Notes: generated by a model not told the origin, from the letters alone. DNA of 11,287 nt from Akkermansia muciniphila (GCA_943327015.2 CALPVM020000042.1:1-11287), one strand, 5' to 3'; positions 1 to 6,526 are shown, counted from the first letter of the stretch. Numbers and translations: made by a program.

Positions 1-6
1 TAATAA

Positions 7-1002
7 TTACTGCAAAAAACCAATCCTGCTCTTGCCGTGGCCATGCTTAGGCAGGTCTTCAGCTTGAATAGATCCATGGCTTGCAAGCCGGGCATTGCCA
101 AAGCCGGTCATTAAAGCTCGGCGCATTTCACGCGGTGGCATTTCGGCCAAGGTATCCAATACATCGCTAAAAGGTTCGGGGTTAAAGTGTTTGCCCCAGT
201 CGTGTTCACCACGGATGCCTTGGTATAAATTGTATGCAATTGATCGCGCTTGTTCCAAAGTGGGAGCTTGTATCTCAAACACATTCATACGGTTCAAAAT
301 GGGGTCTGGAATGCTGCGCGGGTCGTTGGCGGTGGTAATCCAGATCACCTGGCTGGCATCAATCGGTACTTCTGCAAACTCATCGGTAAAGTGCCCTGCA
401 GTGTCGTGCTCCAGCAAGGTGTAGAGCGCGCCCAGCGGGTCGTATTGGGCATCAACACTGGCTTTGTCAATTTCGTCCACCACAATCACCGGGTTGGCGT
501 ATTGGCCTTCAATCAGCGCTTCAAACACCTTGCCAGGCTTAGCACCTTTCCATTGTGATGATGAGCCTGAGAGCAACCAGCCCGCCGTCATGGAGCTCAT
601 AGGGACCAAGTTCATGCCCGTGCCCAGCAAGTCGGCCAGTTTTTTTGCAAAGTGGGTTTTGCCGATGCCGGGTGCACCTAGCAACAAAATGGGAGTAACT
701 TCCAGTCCATCGCGGCAATCTTGGCTCAGTGCTACATGGCGTTTAACGTCGTCTAGTACGGCGGTAAAGTTGGGCAGCAAGGTGTACAGGTCTGTCATGT
801 CAGGCACGCCGTAGGGCTTAACCTGAAAGCGCTCAGGGCCACGATCAAGCATGCGCTGGTAGGTGCTACGCAGGTTTTCATGCTCACGCTCAGGTAGTTT
901 GGCTAGCTTGCGTTCGACCTCGCTGCGGTCGAACACGCTGCGCATTTGGGCTACCGGTAACCGCAGGCTGGCGGTGTGGGGAACGAGACTGTTGGAATCC
1001 AT
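7..1002 (-). CDS. Lon-type AAA+ ATPase without protease domain
   Basis: The frame predicts a 331-residue cytoplasmic ATPase. Walker A (GAPGIGKT) lies at residues 109-116, Walker B (VIVVDEID) at 172-179, a sensor-1 Asn near 226, an arginine-finger candidate in the PILNRM segment near 238, and a sensor-2-like PREMRR segment near 290-295. The GAKPGKVFEAL stretch, the DEIDKA box and the TTAND...IPDPILNRM block resemble the AAA module of Lon protease. The protein ends soon after the lid, so there is no room for the Lon Ser-Lys protease domain. The first ~100 residues are not recognised. I chose the ATG at 1002 because AAGGAG sits 6 nt upstream; in-frame starts at 1026 (ATG) and 1044 (TTG) lack a comparable ribosome binding site. 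It lies 136 nt downstream of grxD on the same strand and could be co-transcribed. Its substrate is unknown: a remodelling or MoxR-like chaperone role is possible but is inference. Confidence 0.85.
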   Translation of the reverse strand: MDSNSLVPHTASLRLPVAQMRSVFDRSEVERKLAKLPEREHENLRSTYQRMLDRGPERFQVKPYGVPDMTDLYTLLPNFTAVLDDVKRHVALSQDCRDGLEVTPILLLGAPGIGKTHFAKKLADLLGTGMNLVPMSSMTAGWLLSGSSSQWKGAKPGKVFEALIEGQYANPVIVVDEIDKASVDAQYDPLGALYTLLEHDTAGHFTDEFAEVPIDASQVIWITTANDPRSIPDPILNRMNVFEIQAPTLEQARSIAYNLYQGIRGEHDWGKHFNPEPFSDVLDTLAEMPPREMRRALMTGFGNARLASHGSIQAEDLPKHGHGKSRIGFLQ

Positions 1003-1008
1003 GGTGTA

Positions 1009-1014
1009 CTCCTT
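1009..1014 (-). promoter_or_regulatory. Shine-Dalgarno site deciding the start of the AAA+ ATPase
   Basis: The minus strand reads AAGGAG, then six bases, then ATG at 1002. This is a near-consensus ribosome binding site at good spacing. It favours the third possible in-frame start over the two upstream ones. Confidence 0.7.
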
Positions 1015-1097
1015 GTCAATGTCCATGCGCTCATTACAGCACAAGGTGTGCCAGTAGGGAAGTGCCGATAAACCCTATTTTTGTACACTACTTTCTT

Positions 1098-1144
1098 GCA
1101 TCGTTCCGCCAGCCAGCGATGCTCAGGGACGCTGAGTTTTATTT
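1098..1144. repeat. Two adjacent inverted repeats between grxD and the AAA+ ATPase gene
   Basis: One hairpin pairs GCATCG (1098-1103) with CGATGC (1117-1122). The next pairs CTCAG (1122-1126) with CTGAG (1132-1136). On the plus strand the second stem is followed by TTTTATTT, which runs into the end of grxD. On the minus strand, the sense of both flanking genes, neither stem is followed by a T run. These may stabilise the 3' end of the grxD message or weakly terminate antisense transcription. A standard terminator for grxD is not supported. Confidence 0.3.
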
Positions 1145-1462
1145 GGGTGCGTTGATCACTTGTTGCAGTTCGCCGTTTTCGTACATTTCCATCATGATGT
1201 CGGAGCCACCAATAAACTCGCCTTTAATGTAGAGTTGGGGAATGGTAGGCCAGTTGCTGTATTCTTTAATGCCTTGGCGAATGGCATCGTCCTCCAGCAC
1301 GTTGACGGTTTTAATGGCTTTGGCATCAACGCCACAGGCTTTTAAAATTTGCACCGCACGACCGGAGAACCCACATTGCGGAAAGCTGGCGTTGCCTTTC
1401 ATAAACAGCAATACGTCGTTCGATTTGACCAGGGTGTCTATGCGTTGCTGGGTGTCGCTCAT
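1139..1462 (-). CDS. grxD: Monothiol glutaredoxin (Grx4/GrxD family)
   Basis: This 107-residue protein is full length for a bacterial single-domain monothiol glutaredoxin. It carries the diagnostic CGFS active site at residues 30-33, the conserved Lys22, the WPTIPQL segment with the cis-proline loop at 71-77, and the GGSD glutathione-binding motif at 85-88. In this family two monomers bind a 2Fe-2S cluster with two glutathiones, and the protein passes clusters to targets or pairs with BolA; it acts in the cytoplasm. The ATG start has an AAAGGAA ribosome binding site about 6 nt upstream. In many Burkholderiales grxD directly follows prmC. Here a SlyD-like gene on the opposite strand separates the two, so grxD probably has its own promoter in the divergent region. 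Confidence is high from the motif set. Confidence 0.97.
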   Translation of the reverse strand: MSDTQQRIDTLVKSNDVLLFMKGNASFPQCGFSGRAVQILKACGVDAKAIKTVNVLEDDAIRQGIKEYSNWPTIPQLYIKGEFIGGSDIMMEMYENGELQQVINAPK

Positions 1463-1501
1463 GGTGGTTCCTTTAGGTTGCTAAGTTGATACAAGCCTTC
1501 A

Positions 1502-1530
1502 ATTATTTCACTGTTCCAGAGATTTTTCAT
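1502..1530 (-). promoter_or_regulatory. Candidate sigma70 promoter for grxD
   Basis: On the minus strand a -35-like ATGAAA (1530-1525, 4 of 6 matches) and a -10-like AATAAT (1507-1502, 5 of 6) are separated by exactly 17 bases. Transcription would start near 1495, giving a leader of about 33 nt that contains the grxD ribosome binding site. It is a prediction by eye in an AT-rich divergent intergenic region. Confidence 0.35.
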
Positions 1531-1570
1531 TTCTCCATGGCTTTGGCGGCAAAAGAGCAAGGTTTTTTTG

Positions 1571-1576
1571 GATAAT
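1571..1576 (+). promoter_or_regulatory. Possible -10 element for the SlyD-like gene
   Basis: GATAAT matches the sigma70 -10 consensus at 5 of 6 positions and follows a run of seven T. No good -35 is seen 16-18 bases upstream. If used, transcription would start near 1583, about 20 nt before the ATG at 1603. A small dyad, GGTT-gta-AACC, lies at 1581-1591 in that short leader. Confidence 0.22.
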
Positions 1577-1602
1577 CAAGGGTTGTAAACCTGATTGTGA
1601 CC

Positions 1603-2079
1603 ATGAAAATAGAAAAAAACTCCGCTGTGACTATCCAATTCCAGATCCTGAGCTTGCAGGGCAAGTTGCTGGACGAAGGTAAAAATCCCGTTTCGTACCT
1701 GCATGGCGGCTACGATAATATTTTCCCCAAGGTGGAAGAAGCTTTAGAAGGCAAAGAAGCCGGGTTTAATCTCGCACTCGATTTGCAGGCAGAGGATGCG
1801 TTTGGTGAACGGAACGAATCTTTGGTTCGCACCATTCCTAAAACACAGTTTCCACCGGGAGTTAAAGTGGGTGGTGTGCTAGAAGGACGCTCTGACGAGG
1901 GGCATTCTATTCATTTCACCGTGGTCAAAATCAAGGGGCCAGAAGTGCATTTGGATGGTAACCATCCCTTGGCGGGGCAGCCGCTGCGCTTTAAACTTAA
2001 GGTGCTGGAGGTAAGACCTGCTACCGAAGAAGAGCTTGCCCACGGTCATGTGCACGGAGCACACGGGCACCACCATTAA
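1603..2079 (+). CDS. FKBP-type peptidyl-prolyl cis-trans isomerase, SlyD-like
   Basis: The 158-residue protein follows the SlyD layout: an FKBP half-domain at the N-terminus (KNSAVT, then YLHGGYDNIFPKVEEALEGKEAG at 32-54), an inserted chaperone flap with AFGERNESLVRTIPKTQFP (66-84), and the return FKBP strand with the family motif LDGNHPLAG near 117-125. The tail is His-rich, with 7 His in residues 147-158, as in metal-binding SlyD proteins. SlyD proteins catalyse prolyl isomerisation, act as cytoplasmic folding chaperones and bind nickel. No hydrogenase or urease genes are visible here, so a nickel role is only suggested by the tail. The start is uncertain: neither the ATG at 1603 nor the GTG at 1597 has a convincing ribosome binding site. 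The stop codon overlaps that of prmC on the other strand by 4 nt. Confidence 0.93.
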   Translation: MKIEKNSAVTIQFQILSLQGKLLDEGKNPVSYLHGGYDNIFPKVEEALEGKEAGFNLALDLQAEDAFGERNESLVRTIPKTQFPPGVKVGGVLEGRSDEGHSIHFTVVKIKGPEVHLDGNHPLAGQPLRFKLKVLEVRPATEEELAHGHVHGAHGHHH

Positions 2080-2915
2080 TTGCTGTGTTGAGGTGCTTGG
2101 AGCCAGCAGCCCCCGCTGCAACGCTCTATGCCTGCCAAATCGCAGCGCGATTGCACCTGTTCAAAGCCGGCCTGTTGAAGTAGTTGCCGCACTGCAGGGG
2201 CTTGGTTGTAGCCGTGCTCCAGCTGCAGCCATCCACCATTTTTTAAGTGTGCAGGGGCTTGCTGGATGATGTATCGAATGTCATCCAGTCCATCACAGCC
2301 GCTGGTGAGTGCCTGAATGGGCTCGTGTTGTAGCGCCGCAAGATGCGGGTCATGTTCCGCAATATAGGGTGGGTTGCTAACAATCGCATCAAAACATTCG
2401 GTGCAGTTTTCTAGCCAAGAGCCTTGGCTGAATTCAATTGTCAGTTGGTGAGCCGATGCGTTGGCCTGTGCGAGTGTGAGTGCATCGTTTGAATAATCAA
2501 TTGCATGAAGCCGCCAATCGGGGCGTACACTTTTGATTGCCAGAGCAATGGCGCCGCTGCCGGTACCTAAATCGAGTACATGGGCATGTGTGTGGGTGTT
2601 TAAGACCTGCAATGCCCAGTCTACCAATGTTTCGGTATCCGGGCGGGGCACCAGTACACGTGCATCGACCCGCAGCGTCAGTCCATAAAATTCTTTGTGT
2701 CCGATGATGTAGGCCAGTGGTTCGCCCGCAACACGCCGCTGCACCAGTTGGTTAAAGCTCTGCAGGGCAGTATGATCCATAAGGTCATTTGCGTGTAGTG
2801 CCAGCCAAGCTCGGTCATGTACGCGGTGTTGCTGTGTATGCAGCATCAGCATTTGTGCGTCTAGCCGCTCAAGCCCCAATAATTGTGCGCCTTGCAGTGT
2901 TTCTTGCAGCGTCAA
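2076..2915 (-). CDS. prmC: Release factor glutamine N5-methyltransferase
   Basis: PrmC (HemK) uses S-adenosylmethionine to methylate the GGQ glutamine of RF1 and RF2, which speeds peptide release. The 279-residue protein has the usual N-terminal helical substrate-recognition domain (about 1-85), the SAM-binding motif VLDLGTGSGAIAL at 113-125, an acidic strand end at HAID (137-140), and the catalytic NPPY at 181-184 that holds the target amide. The start is a TTG inside the end of the upstream TolC-like gene: TTG and that gene's TGA share the four bases TTGA. This suggests translational coupling, and the resulting N-terminus (MTLQETLQ) fits the family. Its substrate gene prfA is two genes upstream in the same direction. 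The gene ends tail to tail with the SlyD-like gene with a 4-nt overlap, and no terminator hairpin is visible. Confidence 0.97.
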   Translation of the reverse strand: MTLQETLQGAQLLGLERLDAQMLMLHTQQHRVHDRAWLALHANDLMDHTALQSFNQLVQRRVAGEPLAYIIGHKEFYGLTLRVDARVLVPRPDTETLVDWALQVLNTHTHAHVLDLGTGSGAIALAIKSVRPDWRLHAIDYSNDALTLAQANASAHQLTIEFSQGSWLENCTECFDAIVSNPPYIAEHDPHLAALQHEPIQALTSGCDGLDDIRYIIQQAPAHLKNGGWLQLEHGYNQAPAVRQLLQQAGFEQVQSRCDLAGIERCSGGCWLQAPQHSN

Positions 2916-3757
2916 GGTGAGCTATCTTGCCCAAGCAGCAGGGCGTCTATATGAGCAGCAATGGCCTCAGCCGCCATACCGCCTTGGGCACACAGGCGGA
3001 TGCGCTGGTACAGGTTGTCGTAGCGCGCCTTGGAGAGATCGTTTTGCGCTTGCAATACGCGATCCATGGTGTCAAGCATACCTGGGTGCGGTTGATCGGT
3101 AGTGTCTTGTGTTTTTGCCGTACTTTCGAGTGCTTCGAGGTTCCATTCCAAAGCATTCTTGAAGGCTGACAACTGAGAGTCTCCCACTTGAACGGCTTGG
3201 TAGAGTCGCAGCACATCTAGGTTAATGCTGCTTTCATTACCGGATTCTTCATTGAAATGAAGACCCTTGCGTGTCAATTTGGATTCGGGGCTGGTTGCAT
3301 CCAGTGGGCTTGGAATATAGGTAAATGTGGAGCCGCTGACTTCACTCACCGCTCCTGAAGTGAGGTTAGAGAGTAGTTTGCGCTGAAGTTGCACTTGTTC
3401 ACGCGCGTCAATCCAGTGTGCCAGCAATGTGCTGATACGGCCGCGTGATTTTGCCAACTCGGTATACAAGTCTTGTCCGTTCAGGTAATTGCGGCGAATA
3501 AAGTTGCGCTGCATGACCACGGCATGAATCTGTGCATGCAGTGCCTTAAAATTGTCTTGTGCCTGCATGGCCTGCAGGTAGGCAACCGCTACGCGGTCAA
3601 TCAATTGCAGGGTTTGAGGGGAGTCAGGCTTGTCGGCGGTAGCTTTGGCCTCGTTACGCAAAGCAGCTTGCATGGCATTGCTAAAATCGCCCGCGTAAAG
3701 ACTGGAGCTTAGCAGAGCAAGCACAACACAGCTCCAGCGCTTGAGCGACAGTAACAT
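2912..3757 (-). CDS. Compact TolC-like exported protein lacking the barrel segments
   Basis: The frame gives 281 residues from the ATG at 3757. Residues 1-22 look like a Sec signal peptide (LKRW, hydrophobic core, SLYA cleavage site). The start at 3778 adds seven residues and puts the positive charges deep in the signal; neither start has a clear ribosome binding site. Residues ~50-135 (AYLQAMQAQDNFKAL ... YLNGQDLYTELAKSRGR ... LLSNLTSG) resemble the TolC helical segment of the form AYFxVLxAxDxL ... RFxVGLxxxTDVxxA ... LxxLTG. Residues ~178-262 (INLDVLRLYQAVQ ... MDRVLQAQNDLSKARYDNLYQRIRL) resemble the second TolC repeat (VLDAxxxLYxAxxxLAxARYNYLxxxLxL). The TolC stretches that carry the outer-membrane strands are absent from both halves, so it should not form a channel. 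It is probably periplasmic. No transporter genes are adjacent. The role is unknown; the TolC relationship is my reading of the pattern. Confidence 0.8.
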   Translation of the reverse strand: MLLSLKRWSCVVLALLSSSLYAGDFSNAMQAALRNEAKATADKPDSPQTLQLIDRVAVAYLQAMQAQDNFKALHAQIHAVVMQRNFIRRNYLNGQDLYTELAKSRGRISTLLAHWIDAREQVQLQRKLLSNLTSGAVSEVSGSTFTYIPSPLDATSPESKLTRKGLHFNEESGNESSINLDVLRLYQAVQVGDSQLSAFKNALEWNLEALESTAKTQDTTDQPHPGMLDTMDRVLQAQNDLSKARYDNLYQRIRLCAQGGMAAEAIAAHIDALLLGQDSSP

Positions 3758-3820
3758 CAAAGAGCCGAAGCAAACCATAAATGCATTATTAAGATAAAGC
3801 TTTGATTATGCCGTGATTGT

Positions 3821-4915
3821 TTAGCTTCCCATTTCAAGTTCGGCTAATTGTTGTGCAGCTTCATACGCTTGTAGCGCTTGCACGACATCGTCCAGATCGC
3901 CTTCCATAATAATGAGCAGCTTATAGAGTGTAAGATTAATACGGTGGTCGGTCAGCCGTCCCTGCGGAAAGTTGTAGGTGCGGATGCGGTCGCTGCGGTC
4001 GCCACTGCCAATCAAGCTTTTGCGTTCGGCTGCATCTTTGGCAGCGCGTTCAGAGCGTTCTTTTTCCTGAATACGTGCTGTCAGTACCCGCAGTGCTTGA
4101 GCTTTGTTGCTATGTTGACTGCGTCCATCCTGACACTCAGCCACAATACCTGTGGGGATGTGGGTGATGCGTACCGCTGAATCGGTTTTATTGATGTGTT
4201 GGCCACCCGCGCCGCTGGCTCGGAAGGTGTCAATGCGTAAATCAGACGGGTTAATCTGGATGGCTTGCGCTTCATCCGGCTCGGCTAGTACGGCTACTGT
4301 GCAGGCACTGGTATGTATGCGGCCTTGGGTTTCAGTGGCGGGCACGCGCTGCACGCGATGGCCGCCGGACTCAAACTTGAGTGCGCCATAGACATTGTCG
4401 CCCTCTATGCGAATGACGACCTCTTTGTAACCGCCCAGTTCGCTGGGTGATTCGCTGATGAATTCGGCGCGCCACCCACGCCGGTCGCAGTAGCGCATGT
4501 ACATGCGCGCCAAATCGCCGGCAAATAGGGCTGATTCGTCACCACCGGTACCGGCCCGGATTTCTATAAACGCATTGCGCGCATCGTCCGGGTCTTTGGG
4601 CAGCAGCATGCGTTGCAGTTCGGTCTCAATTTGAGCCATCTCGGCACCGGCTGAGTCTATTTCTTCTTGTGCCATGCCGGTCATATCGGCATCGTCCGTG
4701 GCGGATTTCAGCATCTCTTGGCCGGCATCCAAGTCGGCAGCACGTTGTTGCCAGCGTTGCCAGCGACTGGCAACGGCAGCTACATCGGTGTGTTCGCGCG
4801 ACAGGGCCAAAAATTGCGCCATGTCTTTCATAATGTCTTCGCGCGAGAGCAAAAATTCGAGCTCGGACAAGCGTAGCGCGTAGCGCTCCATTTGGGCGCG
4901 TAAATAAGGTTTCAT
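3821..4915 (-). CDS. prfA: Peptide chain release factor 1
   Basis: RF1 reads UAA and UAG stop codons in the ribosomal A site and triggers release of the finished peptide. The 364-residue protein is of normal length. It has the helical domain 1, the codon-reading tripeptide PAT at 192-194 in RVPATETQGRIHTSAC (specific to RF1), and the catalytic GGQ at 237-239 in RASGAGGQHINKTDSAVR, whose glutamine is the PrmC target. I chose the ATG at 4915 (MKPYLRAQMERY), which matches the family start. The frame is open for another 27 residues upstream, but that part lies within the end of hemA. A TAGGG ribosome binding site lies 5 nt before the ATG and includes the hemA stop codon; only 7 nt separate the two genes. 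Co-transcription with hemA is therefore very likely. Confidence 0.98.
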   Translation of the reverse strand: MKPYLRAQMERYALRLSELEFLLSREDIMKDMAQFLALSREHTDVAAVASRWQRWQQRAADLDAGQEMLKSATDDADMTGMAQEEIDSAGAEMAQIETELQRMLLPKDPDDARNAFIEIRAGTGGDESALFAGDLARMYMRYCDRRGWRAEFISESPSELGGYKEVVIRIEGDNVYGALKFESGGHRVQRVPATETQGRIHTSACTVAVLAEPDEAQAIQINPSDLRIDTFRASGAGGQHINKTDSAVRITHIPTGIVAECQDGRSQHSNKAQALRVLTARIQEKERSERAAKDAAERKSLIGSGDRSDRIRTYNFPQGRLTDHRINLTLYKLLIIMEGDLDDVVQALQAYEAAQQLAELEMGS

Positions 4916-4920
4916 GGGGG

Positions 4921-4925
4921 CCCTA
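4921..4925 (-). promoter_or_regulatory. prfA ribosome binding site built on the hemA stop codon
   Basis: The minus strand reads TAGGG, then five C, then ATG. The TAG of this Shine-Dalgarno-like site is the hemA stop codon (4925-4923). Ribosomes ending on hemA would sit directly over the prfA initiation site, so coupled translation is plausible. Confidence 0.55.
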
Positions 4926-6182
4926 ACGGCTGTTGCGTAAAAAGAAATGCGAAATAGCGGTGCTAGCCCGTTCGCGCGCTGCAGAATCTCCGGCATGGAG
5001 TTCTGCCAAGGGGCCGTGTAGTATTTTTTGGGTGATGCCTCTGCTCAGTGCTTCTAACACGGTATCTACGTCGTCACCCTTTGCTATCATTTTGCGGGCA
5101 CGTTGGAGCTCAGTCTGTCGCCACGCTTCAGTTTGGGCATTGAGCTGCTGAATCAGCGGCACGGAGCTGCGCTGATCAATCCAATTCATAAAGCTCAAAA
5201 CGCCTGCATCCACGATGGCTTCTGCCTGTGCTACGGCGGCTTGCCGGTTGGATTGTGCTGTTTTTACTACGCTAGACAAGTCGTCAACCGTGTAAAGATA
5301 CACATCTTCCAGGGCTTTCACTTCAAGCTCGATATCTCTGGGTACCGCTAGATCCACCATCAACATCGGACGGTGGCGGCGGCGCTTGAGTGCGCGTTCC
5401 ACTGCCCCCAAGCCAATGATGGGTAAGGTGCTGGCAGTGCAACTGATGATGGTATCAAACTCATGCAACCGTTCGGGCAGGTCGGCTAAGCGCATGACAT
5501 CGCCCCCTAGACGGCTGGCGATTTTTTCGCCGCGCTCGAGTGTGCGGTTGGCAATGGTTAGTTTTTTGGGATGTTTGGCTGCAAAGTGGGTGGCGCAAAG
5601 CTCAATCATCTCGCCTGCGCCCACCATCAAAACTTTGACTTGGTTCAGATTTTCGAATAGTTGACCTGCTAGGCGCACTGTGGCAGCAGCCATGCTAATG
5701 GAATGGGCGCCGATTTCGGTCGAAGTGCGCACCTCTTTGGCTACAGCAAAAGAGCGCTGGAACATTTGCGACAAGGTGCTTCCTAAAGCGCCTGCTGCCT
5801 CTGCAGCGCGAACCGCACTTTTGAGTTGTCCTAAAATTTGTGGCTCACCCAGTACCATCGAATCAAGTCCGCTGGCTACCCTAAAGGCATGGCGTGCCGC
5901 TTTGTCGTCTTGCAGGCTGTATGTGTAAGAGCGCAAGTCGTTGGCGCTTAGTCCACCGCACTGCGCTAGCCAGTTGAGCGTTGGTTCTTGCAGAGGATTC
6001 TCACCAGCACAATAAATTTCTGTGCGGTTGCAGGTAGAAACAATCGTGGCTTCTGGCGTTTGGCCTAATGCTTGGCGCAATGCACGCAGATGCGGTTCCA
6101 GTTGATCCATAGCAAAAGCAAACCGTCCGCGCAAATCTAGCGGTGCAGTGGTGTGGTTAATGCCTAATGTCCATACTGTCAT
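4923..6182 (-). CDS. hemA: Glutamyl-tRNA reductase
   Basis: HemA reduces glutamyl-tRNA(Glu) with NADPH to glutamate-1-semialdehyde, the first committed step of the C5 route to 5-aminolevulinate and all tetrapyrroles. The 419-residue protein is full length. It has the N-terminal catalytic domain with the nucleophile Cys51 in STCNRTEIY, a conserved His98 next to GLDSMVLGEPQILGQ (105-119), the NADPH-binding GAGEM at 188-192 followed by ANRT (211-214), the VDLAVPRDI segment at 276-284, and a C-terminal helical dimerisation domain. It is the first gene of the minus-strand cluster with prfA. The ATG at 6182 matches the family N-terminus (MTVWTLGINHTTAPL), yet no ribosome binding site precedes it. 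A perfect TATAAT lies just 12 bases upstream, so the message may be nearly leaderless. Confidence 0.98.
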   Translation of the reverse strand: MTVWTLGINHTTAPLDLRGRFAFAMDQLEPHLRALRQALGQTPEATIVSTCNRTEIYCAGENPLQEPTLNWLAQCGGLSANDLRSYTYSLQDDKAARHAFRVASGLDSMVLGEPQILGQLKSAVRAAEAAGALGSTLSQMFQRSFAVAKEVRTSTEIGAHSISMAAATVRLAGQLFENLNQVKVLMVGAGEMIELCATHFAAKHPKKLTIANRTLERGEKIASRLGGDVMRLADLPERLHEFDTIISCTASTLPIIGLGAVERALKRRRHRPMLMVDLAVPRDIELEVKALEDVYLYTVDDLSSVVKTAQSNRQAAVAQAEAIVDAGVLSFMNWIDQRSSVPLIQQLNAQTEAWRQTELQRARKMIAKGDDVDTVLEALSRGITQKILHGPLAELHAGDSAARERASTAISHFFLRNSR

Positions 6183-6187
6183 AAATT

Positions 6188-6208
6188 AGTGATCATTATA
6201 AAATCACT
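6188..6208 (-). promoter_or_regulatory. hemA -10 box inside an inverted repeat (possible operator)
   Basis: On the minus strand a perfect TATAAT lies at 6200-6195. It sits in the 9-base centre of an exact inverted repeat with 6-base arms, AGTGAT (6188-6193) and ATCACT (6203-6208). No good -35 was found at 16-18 bases. A start site about 7 nt downstream of the -10 falls near 6188, only about 6 nt before the hemA ATG. The dyad is placed where a repressor or activator could control hemA, but no regulator can be named. Confidence 0.4.
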
Positions 6209-6247
6209 GGCTTGCAAAATACCGAATAACAACTTACGCTCTAAACC

Positions 6248-6526
6248 ATGGGTTTTATTGATTTTATGAATCACTTGCTGAATTTTGTTGCTCCTGCATT
6301 GGCTGTGGGGCTAATGTTGGCAATATGCGCCCTTTGGTTGGGTGCTAAATATTCGCCGCGGTGGTCGTGGGTGCGTCAGACGGGCGCAAATACTGCTGTG
6401 GGTGTCCTGGTTTTAGTCGTAGGATTGCTTTTTTTTGGCCGTGACGGAAAAATGGCTACCTATGCTGCCATGGTGTTGGCATGCGCTGCTTGCCAGATGT
6501 TGTTGGGGTGGCGTAAAAATCATTGA
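6248..6526 (+). CDS. Small three-helix inner-membrane protein, function unknown
   Basis: The 92-residue protein has three hydrophobic segments near residues 10-32, 48-63 and 70-87, joined by a loop rich in Arg/Lys/Trp (AKYSPRWSWVRQ) and a short turn with FGRDGKMATYAA. A short basic tail (GWRKNH) ends it. There is no signal peptidase site or catalytic motif. The pattern predicts an integral inner-membrane protein. I recall small proteins with a similar FGRDGKMATYAALV stretch beside hemA in Comamonadaceae, but no function is known to me. It is transcribed away from hemA, with 65 nt between the two start codons, so the two may share a control region. Its TGA overlaps the end of the opposing phosphodiesterase gene by 7 nt. 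No clear ribosome binding site precedes the ATG. Confidence 0.75.
   Translation: MGFIDFMNHLLNFVAPALAVGLMLAICALWLGAKYSPRWSWVRQTGANTAVGVLVLVVGLLFFGRDGKMATYAAMVLACAACQMLLGWRKNH

Noticed and set aside
2912..3778. The TolC-like gene as a frameshifted or truncated pseudogene
   Set aside because: The frame is intact from a signal peptide to a stop that overlaps the prmC start. The missing parts are internal and matched in both repeats, which simple decay would not readily give.
4916..4996. A 27-residue N-terminal extension of release factor 1
   Set aside because: The extension lies within the end of hemA. The family start MKPYL at 4915 has a ribosome binding site.
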